This document shows positions 1 through 9,926 of a stretch of DNA of 64,000 nucleotides, piece by piece. Positions within the stretch are counted from its first letter, which is position 1. Each line of letters starts with the position of its first letter. This DNA comes from Porticoccaceae bacterium (GTDB lineage: Bacteria; Pseudomonadota; Gammaproteobacteria; Pseudomonadales; Porticoccaceae): positions 1-64,000 of the forward strand of contig JAJFKC010000010.1 in assembly GCA_021773435.1 (NCBI GenBank). The letters run 5' to 3'. The position numbers and the translations under genes are program-made. The notes below the pieces were generated by a model. It did not search any database, was not told the origin of the DNA, and saw nothing but the letters and a program-made list of their open reading frames with translations.

Positions 1-278
1 ATAGAAAACAACTCAAAGCAAAGGTGTTATCGCATATGCGCATGTTGCAAAAGCAACCGAACAGAGTAAAGAAATATTTTCAGCATCCCAAAATAACCTA
101 TGCAGCATAACCAGCCTATTAGGAAGCCGGGTTAATAGCAGAGAGCATTGACTGTCGTGGCAAAGATAAACGGCGAATTCCAATTAGCTAACTAGACGAT
201 GCAAGGCGGCTGAGGTGGCTAACGTGGGTATAGACCCGACCACTCCAGTAATCGTCTAATCAACACTTCCTCCTAATA

Positions 279-323
279 TTATTGATTAGAGGGTTATTGA
301 TTAGAGGATTATTGCGCAGAGGA
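279..323. repeat. Three 15-bp tandem units
   Basis: ttattgattagaggg/ttattgattagagga/ttattgcgcagagga. Confidence 0.9.
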
Positions 324-491
324 TCAATGGCTTAGCAAGCTTGACTTGGTCGTCACTGATAGAATAAAAAAGTGAAGCGGTTATTAACACAATGTAAAGT
401 GGCGATATTGTGCAGCCGACAAAAATAGTGCTTTCTTTCGAATGACCTCGCTGATCGTTTTATTTCGTAACAAATACGCGACCTAGGCTGT

Positions 492-533
492 GTGGCCCCG
501 AACTACGTGGCCCCGAACTACGTGGCCTCGAAC
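492..533. repeat. 15-bp tandem repeat, ~2.8 copies
   Basis: gtggccccgaactac x2 then gtggcctcgaac. Confidence 0.95.
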
Positions 534-560
534 GCCACAAAGGGCGCCTCATTTTAGTTT

Positions 561-1691
561 TTACTCAAGCGCTGCCGTTGCGCCCTCCTTTTCCTGGGTG
601 CGCGCTCCTCTCAAAATGCCAGGTACGGCATGATTGCCTTCATGACAGGCAAATTCGAAGATTTGATCTTCGGTTGCCTTCATCGGGATCACGGCGGTAA
701 AAGGCTTGGTAAAGGCTGAGGGGTTATCAACGGTGTATTCGTAAACCAAGCGAGAGTCACTGGTGCGTGTCAGCTTTTCGGTCAAGTGAAGATTCTTGCC
801 CAATCCCACTGGGCCGCTTTTGTCCAGTGCCGCGAGGTCTAACGGCAACTGGTAGGAAGGCACTTTGTTGTTAAAATTGGTGGTTTCAATGACAAGCGTA
901 TCTCCGTCCCAATAACCGCGAGAATCCCCTGACCATTGGGTGATTCCTTCTGGCAGGTGTGCGTTGCCGTCGATAGGAATAATTCGGGCATCATGAATCA
1001 TCTCAGTAAACAGCACCACATAACCAGCCGCCTGTACAATTCTGAGATTGTTGTTATAGGAACTCGGCATTAGCGGCGGTCCAGCATTAAACCCGATCAA
1101 ACAGCGTTCAGAAAGACCAAGCGCTTCAGGCCCAGGTGGTCGAAAGTTATCGAGACCAATGGAGAAAAACCCGCGGATTGGAGGAATACGCGCAAAGTTT
1201 TTCTTGGCGAGTTCAACCGCCGCGGGTGTGAGTTCAGGCAAGCGACCGTTGGGTGGATCAACGATAAGCGATGTTCTGCTATCCCCGTTCATTTCAGTAC
1301 CGAAATCCAGCCAAAAGCTGTTATAGGGAATTTGAACATCTACCTCAGGTGGAAGGTTTAGATCCTTTTTGTTATCAGTATCATTGATATACAGCGCCTT
1401 TTGTCGATAGGCCTCTTCCTCTTCGGCGGTGAATACAGCCTTGTCACCAAGATCCTTTGGTCGTTCGAGTGGAGTTAATGTCCGGAAATCCCAGGTGCCC
1501 TGAATGTCGGGATGGCCCTGAGCATTGCGGGCAGATTGGTATCCTGCTGAGCCATTTGTTGAGCTACTTTTGGTAGAGTCAAGAGTGGCAGAAGCCGACG
1601 CGCCATCTTCGGTTGAATCGGTACAAGAAGTAGTAGTAATCAACGCTATCGCTAGTGCGACGACGGGGAGTAGTTTGCGAGTTAGAGTCAT
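561..1691 (-). CDS. Putative lipoprotein of unknown function (GHPDIQGTWDF... family)
   Basis: 376 aa ORF; N-terminal signal MTLTRKLLPVVALAIALITTTSC with lipobox-like TTSC; no recognised catalytic motif. Confidence 0.75.
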   Translation of the reverse strand: MTLTRKLLPVVALAIALITTTSCTDSTEDGASASATLDSTKSSSTNGSAGYQSARNAQGHPDIQGTWDFRTLTPLERPKDLGDKAVFTAEEEEAYRQKALYINDTDNKKDLNLPPEVDVQIPYNSFWLDFGTEMNGDSRTSLIVDPPNGRLPELTPAAVELAKKNFARIPPIRGFFSIGLDNFRPPGPEALGLSERCLIGFNAGPPLMPSSYNNNLRIVQAAGYVVLFTEMIHDARIIPIDGNAHLPEGITQWSGDSRGYWDGDTLVIETTNFNNKVPSYQLPLDLAALDKSGPVGLGKNLHLTEKLTRTSDSRLVYEYTVDNPSAFTKPFTAVIPMKATEDQIFEFACHEGNHAVPGILRGARTQEKEGATAALE

Positions 1692-1845
1692 GTTACACCG
1701 TTGTTTTAGTTATGGGTTTCAGGCCAATTAACTTATAGCACAGCACGAATAAACTGTCGCCTGATCGATAGAAAATTGTAATACCAGATTGATTTGCCGT
1801 TGGCTGATTAGTGATCCTTTTTTCCTGCCGATTATGCTTTCTCTC

Positions 1846-2199
1846 TTAAGCATCAAACATTGATAAATCAAGTTCAGCGCTATCACCTAACCAATAGGCA
1901 TGATCAGTATGATCTTTTAAGTGCTCGTCAGTTAAGCCATGAACGAGAATAGTAAGGCCGTTTCTATTTTCATCTATCCAGGGAATCAACTCATCAAAGT
2001 CCTGATCGGTAAAAATAATTTGGCAACTCCACTTAGGGTGTGGTCCAACTGGTTTTTGATGAATGCGGCCCACCTTTAAACCAAAAAGCGTGCCGATTCG
2101 GTCGCATAAATCACGGGCAAATTCTAATGTTTTGTTATCGAAATACACGTGTGCGTGGTAGTCGTTATGGATGTTGATCGGGCGTTTTATTTCAGTCAT
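1846..2199 (-). CDS. DOPA 4,5-dioxygenase family protein
   Basis: 117 aa; N-terminal YHAHVYFD and GPHPKWSCQIIF...LTILVHGLT motifs typical of the family. Confidence 0.8.
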   Translation of the reverse strand: MTEIKRPINIHNDYHAHVYFDNKTLEFARDLCDRIGTLFGLKVGRIHQKPVGPHPKWSCQIIFTDQDFDELIPWIDENRNGLTILVHGLTDEHLKDHTDHAYWLGDSAELDLSMFDA

Positions 2200-2350
2200 G
2201 TTTGTCTGGCTTTTTTAGTTAGCGGCTTGATTAATAAAGGGGGCTGCGTGTTATTAGATGTGCGTCATTAATGTTAGGAGTAGAAATGTTAAGAGTAGAA
2301 ATATATTGGCTCAATGGAACAATTACTGCTTTTTTAGCGGGCCTCGATAA

Positions 2351-2866
2351 TTAAGTTGTTCTTAATTGGCCAAGAAAATCTCTTTTGCCGACAGGCACGC
2401 CTTTCCATCGTAAGATATTGTAGGTTGTAATCGCATGGAAATAAAAACTGGGCTGGGAGAAGGACAATAAAAACTCTTCCGCCAGGTAGTTCTCAACGAT
2501 GTCGCCATATTCAAACCTCATGGGCTTGCCTACGAAGGCATTTATTTCTTCTTCAGAGAGCGCCTCAAGTGCTAGCTGCGCGGTAGTGAGCATGTCGCGC
2601 AAGCTGCCGAATTCCTCAAGCATTGTCCCGTCAGGCGAGAATACCCCTTTCCTCAAACCTTCAATGGCTCCCATGGAGTGATGACACACGGATGTGATTT
2701 GAAATGTAAATGGCAGCATGTCATCTGCGAGTCGCGCCTGTACCAGCTCGTCAGTGGAAACTTGATTACTGACACAGTGGATTTCGGCCTTGTTTAAGAG
2801 TGCAATAACCGACCCAATAATTTGTAGGTAGGTGGGAATTGTCGCCTGGTACAGGGATATATTCAT
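2351..2866 (-). CDS. DUF1993 family protein
   Basis: 171 aa; MNISLYQATIPTYLQ..L start and ...SFYFHAITTYNILRWKGVPVGKRDFLG end typical of DUF1993. Confidence 0.75.
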   Translation of the reverse strand: MNISLYQATIPTYLQIIGSVIALLNKAEIHCVSNQVSTDELVQARLADDMLPFTFQITSVCHHSMGAIEGLRKGVFSPDGTMLEEFGSLRDMLTTAQLALEALSEEEINAFVGKPMRFEYGDIVENYLAEEFLLSFSQPSFYFHAITTYNILRWKGVPVGKRDFLGQLRTT

Positions 2867-2954
2867 TTTGGTTTCTCAATAAGATGTTGATTTCGACCTG
2901 TCAGACAAATTGCTCAGATTAAGTTTAGACTAATAGCACGTGGGTTTATTGTAG

Positions 2955-3956
2955 TCAGGTTTGGGAAGGTTGGGGATTGAGCCTGCCTGAAAAATTATCT
3001 TCAATGGCCCTGACCGTTCTGTAGGCAAACTCAGTATAGGGAACCGGAATGCCCAGGCGTATGCCTTCCCTAAAGACATGGCCGACGGTCTCTTCGATTT
3101 CAGTTTTTTTTCCAGCCAATACATCCTGAAGCATCGATGGAACAATCCGCGTGCGACCGCTCTCGGCGACCTGTTTTCCTGCATTGACGAGCATCTGTAC
3201 CGCCTTATCAAAAGGGGCGTCTCTCAGTGTTTTTTGGTTAAACACGCTCCACGCATCATGGTCAGACAAAGTGATTTGTAATGCTTCAGCAACCGCTGCA
3301 ACCTCCCGGTACATGTGCACGGCAAGCGTCGCCAGTTCTGGACTTGACCAAACCAGATGCACGGGCAGCCGCGTAATGGCCGCCAGCGGCGCAAAGGGGT
3401 TTTGAATGGCCTGCTTGGTCCATTCAATAGAGTTTATATTTTCAGATGCAACTGCATTTAGTCCTGAATCAAGAAAGGCCTGAACCAGTGCCTCGACACG
3501 ACCAGACCGGCTGCCATCTTGTTCGCCAAAAAAAGTAATGCCATCAAGCGAGTAGTTGACCTCACCTGCTTTGACGAGAGTCGCCCCGATCATTGTCGTG
3601 GCCCCCAACACTTTGTCGGCACCAAACACCTTGGCCAGTTGTTCATTTTTAACCACGCCATTTTGCAGCGAAGCAACACAACCAACAGCTAAATGTTTGA
3701 CTCCTTCTAAAGCTGTTTCCATGTCTTTAGTTTTAACGGCAACAAGCAGAACATCTGCATAATCCAGATTGGATGTATCCACGTAGGCGGGAACCTTGAT
3801 TCGAAAATCAGATAATCCTGTGAGCTGTAGCCCCTGCTCTGAAGACGCCTGACAGTGCCCAGCCCGCGCGATGATGACAACATCCATACCAATTTTTGCT
3901 AGATGGCCAGCGATGACAGAACCGACACCACCTGCGCCAAGAATGACGATTTTCAT
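2955..3956 (-). CDS. 2-dehydropantoate 2-reductase (ketopantoate reductase family)
   Basis: GAGGVGSVIAGHLAKIG Rossmann motif, LLVAVKTKDME, SLQNGV, KKTEIEETVG C-terminal motif. Confidence 0.85.
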   Translation of the reverse strand: MKIVILGAGGVGSVIAGHLAKIGMDVVIIARAGHCQASSEQGLQLTGLSDFRIKVPAYVDTSNLDYADVLLVAVKTKDMETALEGVKHLAVGCVASLQNGVVKNEQLAKVFGADKVLGATTMIGATLVKAGEVNYSLDGITFFGEQDGSRSGRVEALVQAFLDSGLNAVASENINSIEWTKQAIQNPFAPLAAITRLPVHLVWSSPELATLAVHMYREVAAVAEALQITLSDHDAWSVFNQKTLRDAPFDKAVQMLVNAGKQVAESGRTRIVPSMLQDVLAGKKTEIEETVGHVFREGIRLGIPVPYTEFAYRTVRAIEDNFSGRLNPQPSQT

Positions 3957-4363
3957 GGAGAACTCCTTTTTGCTATAAGTATGGTTAGCAGGGATTGTGT
4001 GTCAATTATTGATCGATAACTTGACGGGCGGGTGATTGCTCGGGTGAAAAGCATGGATCGAAATTAACAGGTTTATTGGACGGGGCCAAAAAATAATCGA
4101 GCCGAGTCTTGACTGATTGTCCCTTATTTTCCTGTCGTCCTGCCAGCTATTTGTCATCCATACGACACACAATCGTGCTCGAAAACAGAAGGCGTGGGAA
4201 GAGATGCGGAGTAAACATGCTTTCTCTCAATACCCACTTGCAGGTAGAATAATCGCCGCTAAATACGTAGGGCCAGATAGTTTTAATTAGCTCGTTAGTT
4301 TAACCGGACCGAATACACAAACACACAAATCTCAATTTACTTATCTCTATAGCAGGAAATATT

Positions 4364-5812
4364 ATGGTAGGAATTACAGCTTACGGTGCTTATTTGCCTC
4401 GCTTACGGCTGCAAAAGAAAGTAATCGCTGATGCCAATAGCTGGTTTGACTCGGGTCTCGTGGGTCTGGGCAAGGGTGAGAAGACCATGTGCAACTGGGA
4501 TGAAGATGCCATAACTATGGCGACGGAGGCCTATGCCGATTGCATGGGGCGTGAATCTGGCCAGTCGCCAGCTGCTTTGTTTCTTGCCTCAACCAGCTTG
4601 CCCTTTGCTGACCGTCAGCATTCGGTGATTGTCGCTGAAGCGCTTAATCTGGAGACTGCGGATCTGCGCACCATGGATGTGACATCGTCCCAACGTGCTG
4701 CAACTTCTGCGCTGCTATCTGCTTTGGATATTGCTGCCGCAGGCAACGGTGCGGCGGTGGTGGTATCTGCTGAACACCGTCTCACCAGGTGTGCGTCTCG
4801 TGAGGAGATGTTGTTTGGTGATGGTGCTGCGGCGATTTCAGTAGGTACTGATGGAGTTATTGCTGAGCTGGTTTGTAGTTTTACTCAGGCCACAGATATG
4901 GTAGATCACTACCGTGCCGAGGGTCAGGACTTTGACTATGGTTGGGAAGAGCGCTGGGTCCGTGATGTGGGCTATATGGGCATATTGCGTCATGCGGTTG
5001 AAGGCCTGCTAAGCAAAGCTGAAGTCGACGCCGGCGAGATTAAACATTTTATTCTACCGACGGACCAGGGTCGCGTACCCGCTATGGTTGCCAAGCGGCT
5101 GGGTATTGCCGACGCGGCGGTGGCCGATAATTTATTGCAGTCCGTGGGAAATACTGGTACCGCGCAGCCATTATTGTTGCTAGCTCAGCGACTGGAACAG
5201 GCCGAGCCGGGTGATCTGATTCTGGTAACCGGTTTTGGTCAGGGTTGTGATACTTTGTTGTTCCGCGCTACGGACGGAATTAAAGGTAAGAAACCGCTGA
5301 CGGGGGTATCGGGGCATTTAGCCCGCGGCGTCGCAGAAGAGAACTATAATAAATATCAATCGTTCAATAATTTACTCGATAAAGAACTTGGCAAGCGGGC
5401 TGATACCGACAAAACAGCTTTTCTGTCGGCTATGTACCGCAATAGAGATTTGGTGAATAGCTTTATCGGTGGTAAGTGTACCGCCTGTGACACGGTGCAG
5501 ATGCCCAAGCATAATTATTGTGTCAACCCGGATTGTGGCGCATTTAAAACCCAGGAAGATCACCCAATGTCTGGGGTTAAAGGCAAGGTGGCCACCTGGA
5601 CCGCCGATCGCCTGACCTTTGATTTTAATCCGCCGGCCTACTTTGGTTTAGTGAAGTTTGATGGTGGTGGTCGTATTATGATGGATATGACCGAGGTCGA
5701 TCCGGATACTTTTGATATCGGTACGGAAGTGTCGGTGCATTTTCGTATCAAGCAGATCGATAGCCAACGGGGTTTCCGCAAATATTTCTGGAAAGCCGTA
5801 CCTGCTGCATAG
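4364..5812 (+). CDS. HMG-CoA synthase-like thiolase-fold protein with C-terminal DUF35 zinc-ribbon/OB-fold domain
   Basis: 482 aa; thiolase fold (LFGDGAAAISVG, QSVGNTGTAQPLLLLA) followed by CTACDTVQMPKHNYCVNPDC zinc ribbon and OB-fold; preceded by GC-agnostic RBS-like agcaggaaat. Confidence 0.85.
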   Translation: MVGITAYGAYLPRLRLQKKVIADANSWFDSGLVGLGKGEKTMCNWDEDAITMATEAYADCMGRESGQSPAALFLASTSLPFADRQHSVIVAEALNLETADLRTMDVTSSQRAATSALLSALDIAAAGNGAAVVVSAEHRLTRCASREEMLFGDGAAAISVGTDGVIAELVCSFTQATDMVDHYRAEGQDFDYGWEERWVRDVGYMGILRHAVEGLLSKAEVDAGEIKHFILPTDQGRVPAMVAKRLGIADAAVADNLLQSVGNTGTAQPLLLLAQRLEQAEPGDLILVTGFGQGCDTLLFRATDGIKGKKPLTGVSGHLARGVAEENYNKYQSFNNLLDKELGKRADTDKTAFLSAMYRNRDLVNSFIGGKCTACDTVQMPKHNYCVNPDCGAFKTQEDHPMSGVKGKVATWTADRLTFDFNPPAYFGLVKFDGGGRIMMDMTEVDPDTFDIGTEVSVHFRIKQIDSQRGFRKYFWKAVPAA

Positions 5813-5865
5813 CCACAATAGCTAAATTGATAACTAAATTAGAGAACGCTCGACTAGCTGAGTAA

Positions 5866-7086
5866 TTGAGAGGAGTCATTAATATGGCCAGAGGAATTAA
5901 AGATAAAGTTGTTATTTTGGGTGCCGGTTGCAGTAAATTTGGCGAGCGTTGGGAGTGTGAGCCAGCCGACTTGATGGCGGAGGCGTTTGAAGAATGCATT
6001 GCCGATGCTGGTATAGAAAAGAATCAGATTGAAGCTGCCTGGCAGGCCACAGGTATCGACTCGTTCAGTGTTGGGCCGGGCGCCATGCCTCTGAGCATGG
6101 CGCTGCGTTTGCCGTATATCCCGGTTACGCGCCTGGAAAATTATTGCGCCAGTGGTACCGAGGCCTTTCGCGCGGCGACCTATGCCGTGGCCTCTGGTGC
6201 CTGTGATATCGCGCTGGCGATGGGTTTTGAGAAACTCAAAGATACCGGCTACGGAGGCCTGCCTCAACGGTCACGTGGCGTGAGCAACGACATGTACTAC
6301 CCAAACCTGTCAGCGCCAGGTATGTTTGCCCAGCTGGCGGCGGGGTATCGTGCCAAATACGGCACCAACAAAGAAGATCTGAAAAAAGCCATGGCTCATA
6401 TCTCTGTTAAAAGCCATGCCAATGGCCTGAAAAATCCCAAGGCCCATTTACAGCGCGCGATTACCGAAGAGCAAGCGCTCAATGCACCGATGATCGCTGA
6501 GCCCATTGGTTTGTACGACTGTTGTGGCGTTAGTGATGGCGCGGCCTGTGCCATTGTTACCACTCCGGAAATGGCCAAGAGCCTGGGCAAGAAGGATTTG
6601 ATCAGTGTTAAAGCACTGCAACTGTGTGCATCCAATGGCGAGGAAGGCGGTTTCGATAATTGGGACGGCTCCTACGTGGCGACGACCCGTATTGCGGCGA
6701 AACGAGCTTACGAAGAAGCGGGTGTCACCAAGCCTCGTAAAGAAATCAGTATGACCGAAGTTCACGACTGCTTCTCGGTCACCGAAATGGTCACCATGGA
6801 GGATTTATATCTGTCCGAAGACGGTGGTTCGGTGAAAGATGTGCTCGACGGCGTTTACGATGCCGACGGTGAAGTGCCTTGTCAGATTGATGGCGGCCTG
6901 AAATGCTTTGGTCATCCCATCGGTGCCTCTGGTCTGCGCATGTTGTACGAGATGTATTTACAGCTGGGAGGCCGAGCCAGTGATCGCCAATTGTCCGATC
7001 CGAAACTGGGTCTGACCCATAACCTGGGTGGTTTCCCTCACCAGAATGTGGTGAGTGTGGCGATTATTGGCCAACACGGTATTTAG
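5866..7086 (+). CDS. Acetyl-CoA acetyltransferase / SCP2-type thiolase
   Basis: NYCASGTEAF nucleophile motif, HDCFSVTEM, GHPIGASG, GGFPHQNVVSVAI. Confidence 0.88.
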   Translation: MRGVINMARGIKDKVVILGAGCSKFGERWECEPADLMAEAFEECIADAGIEKNQIEAAWQATGIDSFSVGPGAMPLSMALRLPYIPVTRLENYCASGTEAFRAATYAVASGACDIALAMGFEKLKDTGYGGLPQRSRGVSNDMYYPNLSAPGMFAQLAAGYRAKYGTNKEDLKKAMAHISVKSHANGLKNPKAHLQRAITEEQALNAPMIAEPIGLYDCCGVSDGAACAIVTTPEMAKSLGKKDLISVKALQLCASNGEEGGFDNWDGSYVATTRIAAKRAYEEAGVTKPRKEISMTEVHDCFSVTEMVTMEDLYLSEDGGSVKDVLDGVYDADGEVPCQIDGGLKCFGHPIGASGLRMLYEMYLQLGGRASDRQLSDPKLGLTHNLGGFPHQNVVSVAIIGQHGI

Positions 7087-7212
7087 TTCAGTACAGTATT
7101 TAGTAATTCGCGCGACCCCGTGATTACAGGGGTCGTGGTGGCTTGCTATAGAAGAAGCAGCTCTTTAAACAAGTCGCTGGCTGTCTGAGATATTTATATT
7201 TAAGGAGAAGGG

Positions 7213-8913
7213 ATGGAATTCCTTGCCGGCTCTGCTGCTGCGGATCTAAAACTAGCTCGTTCCACGCTGGGTGAGATCAGTCCACTGATCGAAGCCGCAT
7301 TGTTCCACTTAAACAATGAATGCAGTATTGATGGCCGTTTGTCTCCGGCGCTGCTCGATGAGCATCAACTGGCAAGCTACGATATTTCTTTTTGTGTAGC
7401 TGAGCAAACCGCTTCGCGTAATTTGCTTGATTACGCCGCAGAGGTGGTTGAGCAGGACGGACTTGCTGCCTGGGTAGCCTGCCAGTTTGTAGCGGAGTCC
7501 ACTAAATCCATTATCGCCCGGCTGAGCAGTCGACCAGCGGACTACGGGCTAAGCCGTAAAACTGTCGCGGTGGCGCTGGAGAAAAGTGACGCCTCGGGAT
7601 TGGCAGATTTTTATCTGGCCAGTGTGCGGATGGCAGCACTCGGCGCAAAATTGATTAGCCGCGAGGGTGACTATCTGCCCGCTAATCTCGATGAAGAAAA
7701 ACTCATTATTCGCGATACTTTCCGTCGTTTTGCTACCGATGTGGTTATGCCCCTGGCGGAAGATATCCACCGCCAGGATCTGGATGTACCCGAAGAAATT
7801 CTCCAGCCCCTGCGCGAAATGGGCTGCTTCGGTATCTCCATCCCCGAACGCTTTGGTGGTCTTCAGCCTGATAACGGCGATGACAGTCTGTTTATGATTC
7901 TCGTCACCGAAGAGCTTAGTCGTGGTTCGCTGGGAGCGGCGGGGAGTTTGATTACTCGACCAGAAATTCTCGCCCGCGCAGTAGTGAGCGGCGGTACGGA
8001 AGCTCAGAAAAAACACTGGCTGCCTAAAATCGCTAGTGGTGGAAACCTGGTGGCCATCGCGTTGACGGAACCTGATTACGGTTCCGACCTGGCATCGGCA
8101 AAACTTAAAGCCACGAAAACCGACGGCGGTTGGCTGCTTAATGGCGCTAAAACCTGGTGTACTTTTGCGGGATCGGCATCGGTGATGTTGACGCTAGCGC
8201 GCACTGGCGTAGAGAGTGATGGTTATAAAGGCCTGAGCTTTTTCCTGGTCGAAAAGCCGCGCACAGAAGGCCACGAATTTGATGTCGCCCAGGACGATGG
8301 TGGCAAATTAATTGGCAAGGCGATTCCAACTCTGGGTTATCGAGGCATGCATTCCTTCGATGTCAGCTTTGACGATTATTTTGTTGCTGATGCCAATTTG
8401 GTGGGCGAAGAGTCAGGTATTGGTAAAGGTTTTTACTATGCCATGGCGGGTCTAACCGGCGGCCGTATGCAAACATCAGCCCGCGCGGCAGGCATCATGC
8501 AGGCCGCCTGTGAGAAGGCGACGAGCTACGCTAAAGATCGTAAAGTCTTTGCGCAGCCAGTTGCTGATTATCAACTGACTTTGGTAAAACTCAGCCGCAT
8601 GATTACTACGCTGTTGGCCTCTCGCCAATTTAGTTATGAAGTCGCTCGCGAAGTCGATGCCGGTGGCGGCAAGATGGAAGCTAGCCTGGTGAAATTATTC
8701 GCCTGTCGGTCTGCGGAATGGGTGACCCGCGAGGCACTGCAAATTCATGGCGGTATGGGTTATGCCGAAGAGGTGCCAGTAAGTCGTTATTTTGTCGATG
8801 CCCGGGTGCTGTCAATATTTGAGGGTGCTGAGGAAACCCTGGCTCTCAAGGTTATTTCCAGAGAGTTGATTGCTAATGCCCGTGCTGAACAAGCACAGGC
8901 GGTCGTTGGGTAA
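7213..8913 (+). CDS. Acyl-CoA dehydrogenase with long N-terminal extension
   Basis: 566 aa; ALTEPDYGSDLAS, TWCTFAGSA, IHGGMGYAEEVPVSRYFVDARVLSIFEGAEE. Confidence 0.9.
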   Translation: MEFLAGSAAADLKLARSTLGEISPLIEAALFHLNNECSIDGRLSPALLDEHQLASYDISFCVAEQTASRNLLDYAAEVVEQDGLAAWVACQFVAESTKSIIARLSSRPADYGLSRKTVAVALEKSDASGLADFYLASVRMAALGAKLISREGDYLPANLDEEKLIIRDTFRRFATDVVMPLAEDIHRQDLDVPEEILQPLREMGCFGISIPERFGGLQPDNGDDSLFMILVTEELSRGSLGAAGSLITRPEILARAVVSGGTEAQKKHWLPKIASGGNLVAIALTEPDYGSDLASAKLKATKTDGGWLLNGAKTWCTFAGSASVMLTLARTGVESDGYKGLSFFLVEKPRTEGHEFDVAQDDGGKLIGKAIPTLGYRGMHSFDVSFDDYFVADANLVGEESGIGKGFYYAMAGLTGGRMQTSARAAGIMQAACEKATSYAKDRKVFAQPVADYQLTLVKLSRMITTLLASRQFSYEVAREVDAGGGKMEASLVKLFACRSAEWVTREALQIHGGMGYAEEVPVSRYFVDARVLSIFEGAEETLALKVISRELIANARAEQAQAVVG

Positions 8914-8992
8914 TATAGATTATTCCAGGCCATCTCATTTGTTATAAAGTTTAACTTCACCAGCCAAAACAGCTAAAAGAGGAAAGCGAGTC

Positions 8993-9886
8993 ATGAGTGA
9001 AACCAAACATCTGGCCGATAAAGCCATTCTTGTTACGGGTTCCGGGCGCGGCATTGGCCGTACCATTGCATTGGAAGTGGCTAAAGCCGGTGGCAATGTG
9101 GTGGTTAACGATCTTGATCGCGATGTCGCGGAAGAAGTGGTTGCCGAGATAAAAGCTCTCGGCGTCGATGCGGTGGCCAATACTGATAGCGTGAGTGATT
9201 GGGAAGGCGCTAATAAAATGGTCACTCAGGCGGTCGATAATTTTGGCAAAATTAGCGGCGTTATCAACAACGCTGGCAACCTGCGCGATGTGATCTTTCA
9301 TAAAATGACTCAGGAAGACTGGGATATGGTGATCAACGTTCACCTGAAAGGCAGCTTTAATGTCAGTCGCGCGGCGGCCACCCATTTTCGAAATCAGGAG
9401 GCCGGCGTTTGTGTCCATATGACTTCTACATCCGGTTTGATTGGTAACTTTGGTCAGGCTAACTATTCGGCGGCGAAGGCGGGTATCGCTGCACTGTCAA
9501 AATCTATCGCACTGGATATGCAGCGTTATAATGTGCGCTCCAACTGTATTGCACCTTTTGCCTGGAGTCGTATGACCGCTTCTATTCCGGCCGATACCCC
9601 CGATCAAATTGAGCGCGTTGAACTATTAAAAAAGATGGTGCCAGAGAAAGTCGGCATTGTTGCTGCCGCCCTGTGTAGCGACAAAGCAGCACACATTACC
9701 GGCCAGATATTTGCCGTGCGTATGAATGAAATCTTTTTGATGAGTCAGTCTCGTCCCGTGCGATCTACCCATTGCGGTGATGGCTGGACGATTGACAGCA
9801 TTTTCGAAACGGCTATGCCGCAGCTGGAAAGCCACTTTTACAAGCTGGATCGCTCCCAGGATGTGTTTACCTGGGATCCCGTGTGA
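8993..9886 (+). CDS. Short-chain dehydrogenase/reductase (MFE-2-like 3-hydroxyacyl-CoA dehydrogenase type)
   Basis: TGSGRGIGRTIA, NNAGNLRD, STSGLIGNFGQANYSAAKAG catalytic motifs. Confidence 0.9.
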   Translation: MSETKHLADKAILVTGSGRGIGRTIALEVAKAGGNVVVNDLDRDVAEEVVAEIKALGVDAVANTDSVSDWEGANKMVTQAVDNFGKISGVINNAGNLRDVIFHKMTQEDWDMVINVHLKGSFNVSRAAATHFRNQEAGVCVHMTSTSGLIGNFGQANYSAAKAGIAALSKSIALDMQRYNVRSNCIAPFAWSRMTASIPADTPDQIERVELLKKMVPEKVGIVAAALCSDKAAHITGQIFAVRMNEIFLMSQSRPVRSTHCGDGWTIDSIFETAMPQLESHFYKLDRSQDVFTWDPV

Positions 9887-9926
9887 CTGTAGCTACATCG
9901 TTGTCTAAACCTGACAGGGCTTAAAA

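Noticed and set aside
191-260. ACTAGACGAT ... ATCGTCTAAT inverted segment with internal GGGT/ACCC hairpin, considered as structured RNA or attC-like site
   Set aside because: Outer arms imperfect and inner pairing weak; no integrase or consensus attC features.
279-533. Possible CRISPR-like repeats
   Set aside because: Units are contiguous 15-bp tandem copies without spacers, and there are no cas genes.
5854-6267. 137-aa minus-strand ORF
   Set aside because: Fully antisense to the strongly supported thiolase gene; no motifs, arginine/histidine-rich shadow ORF.
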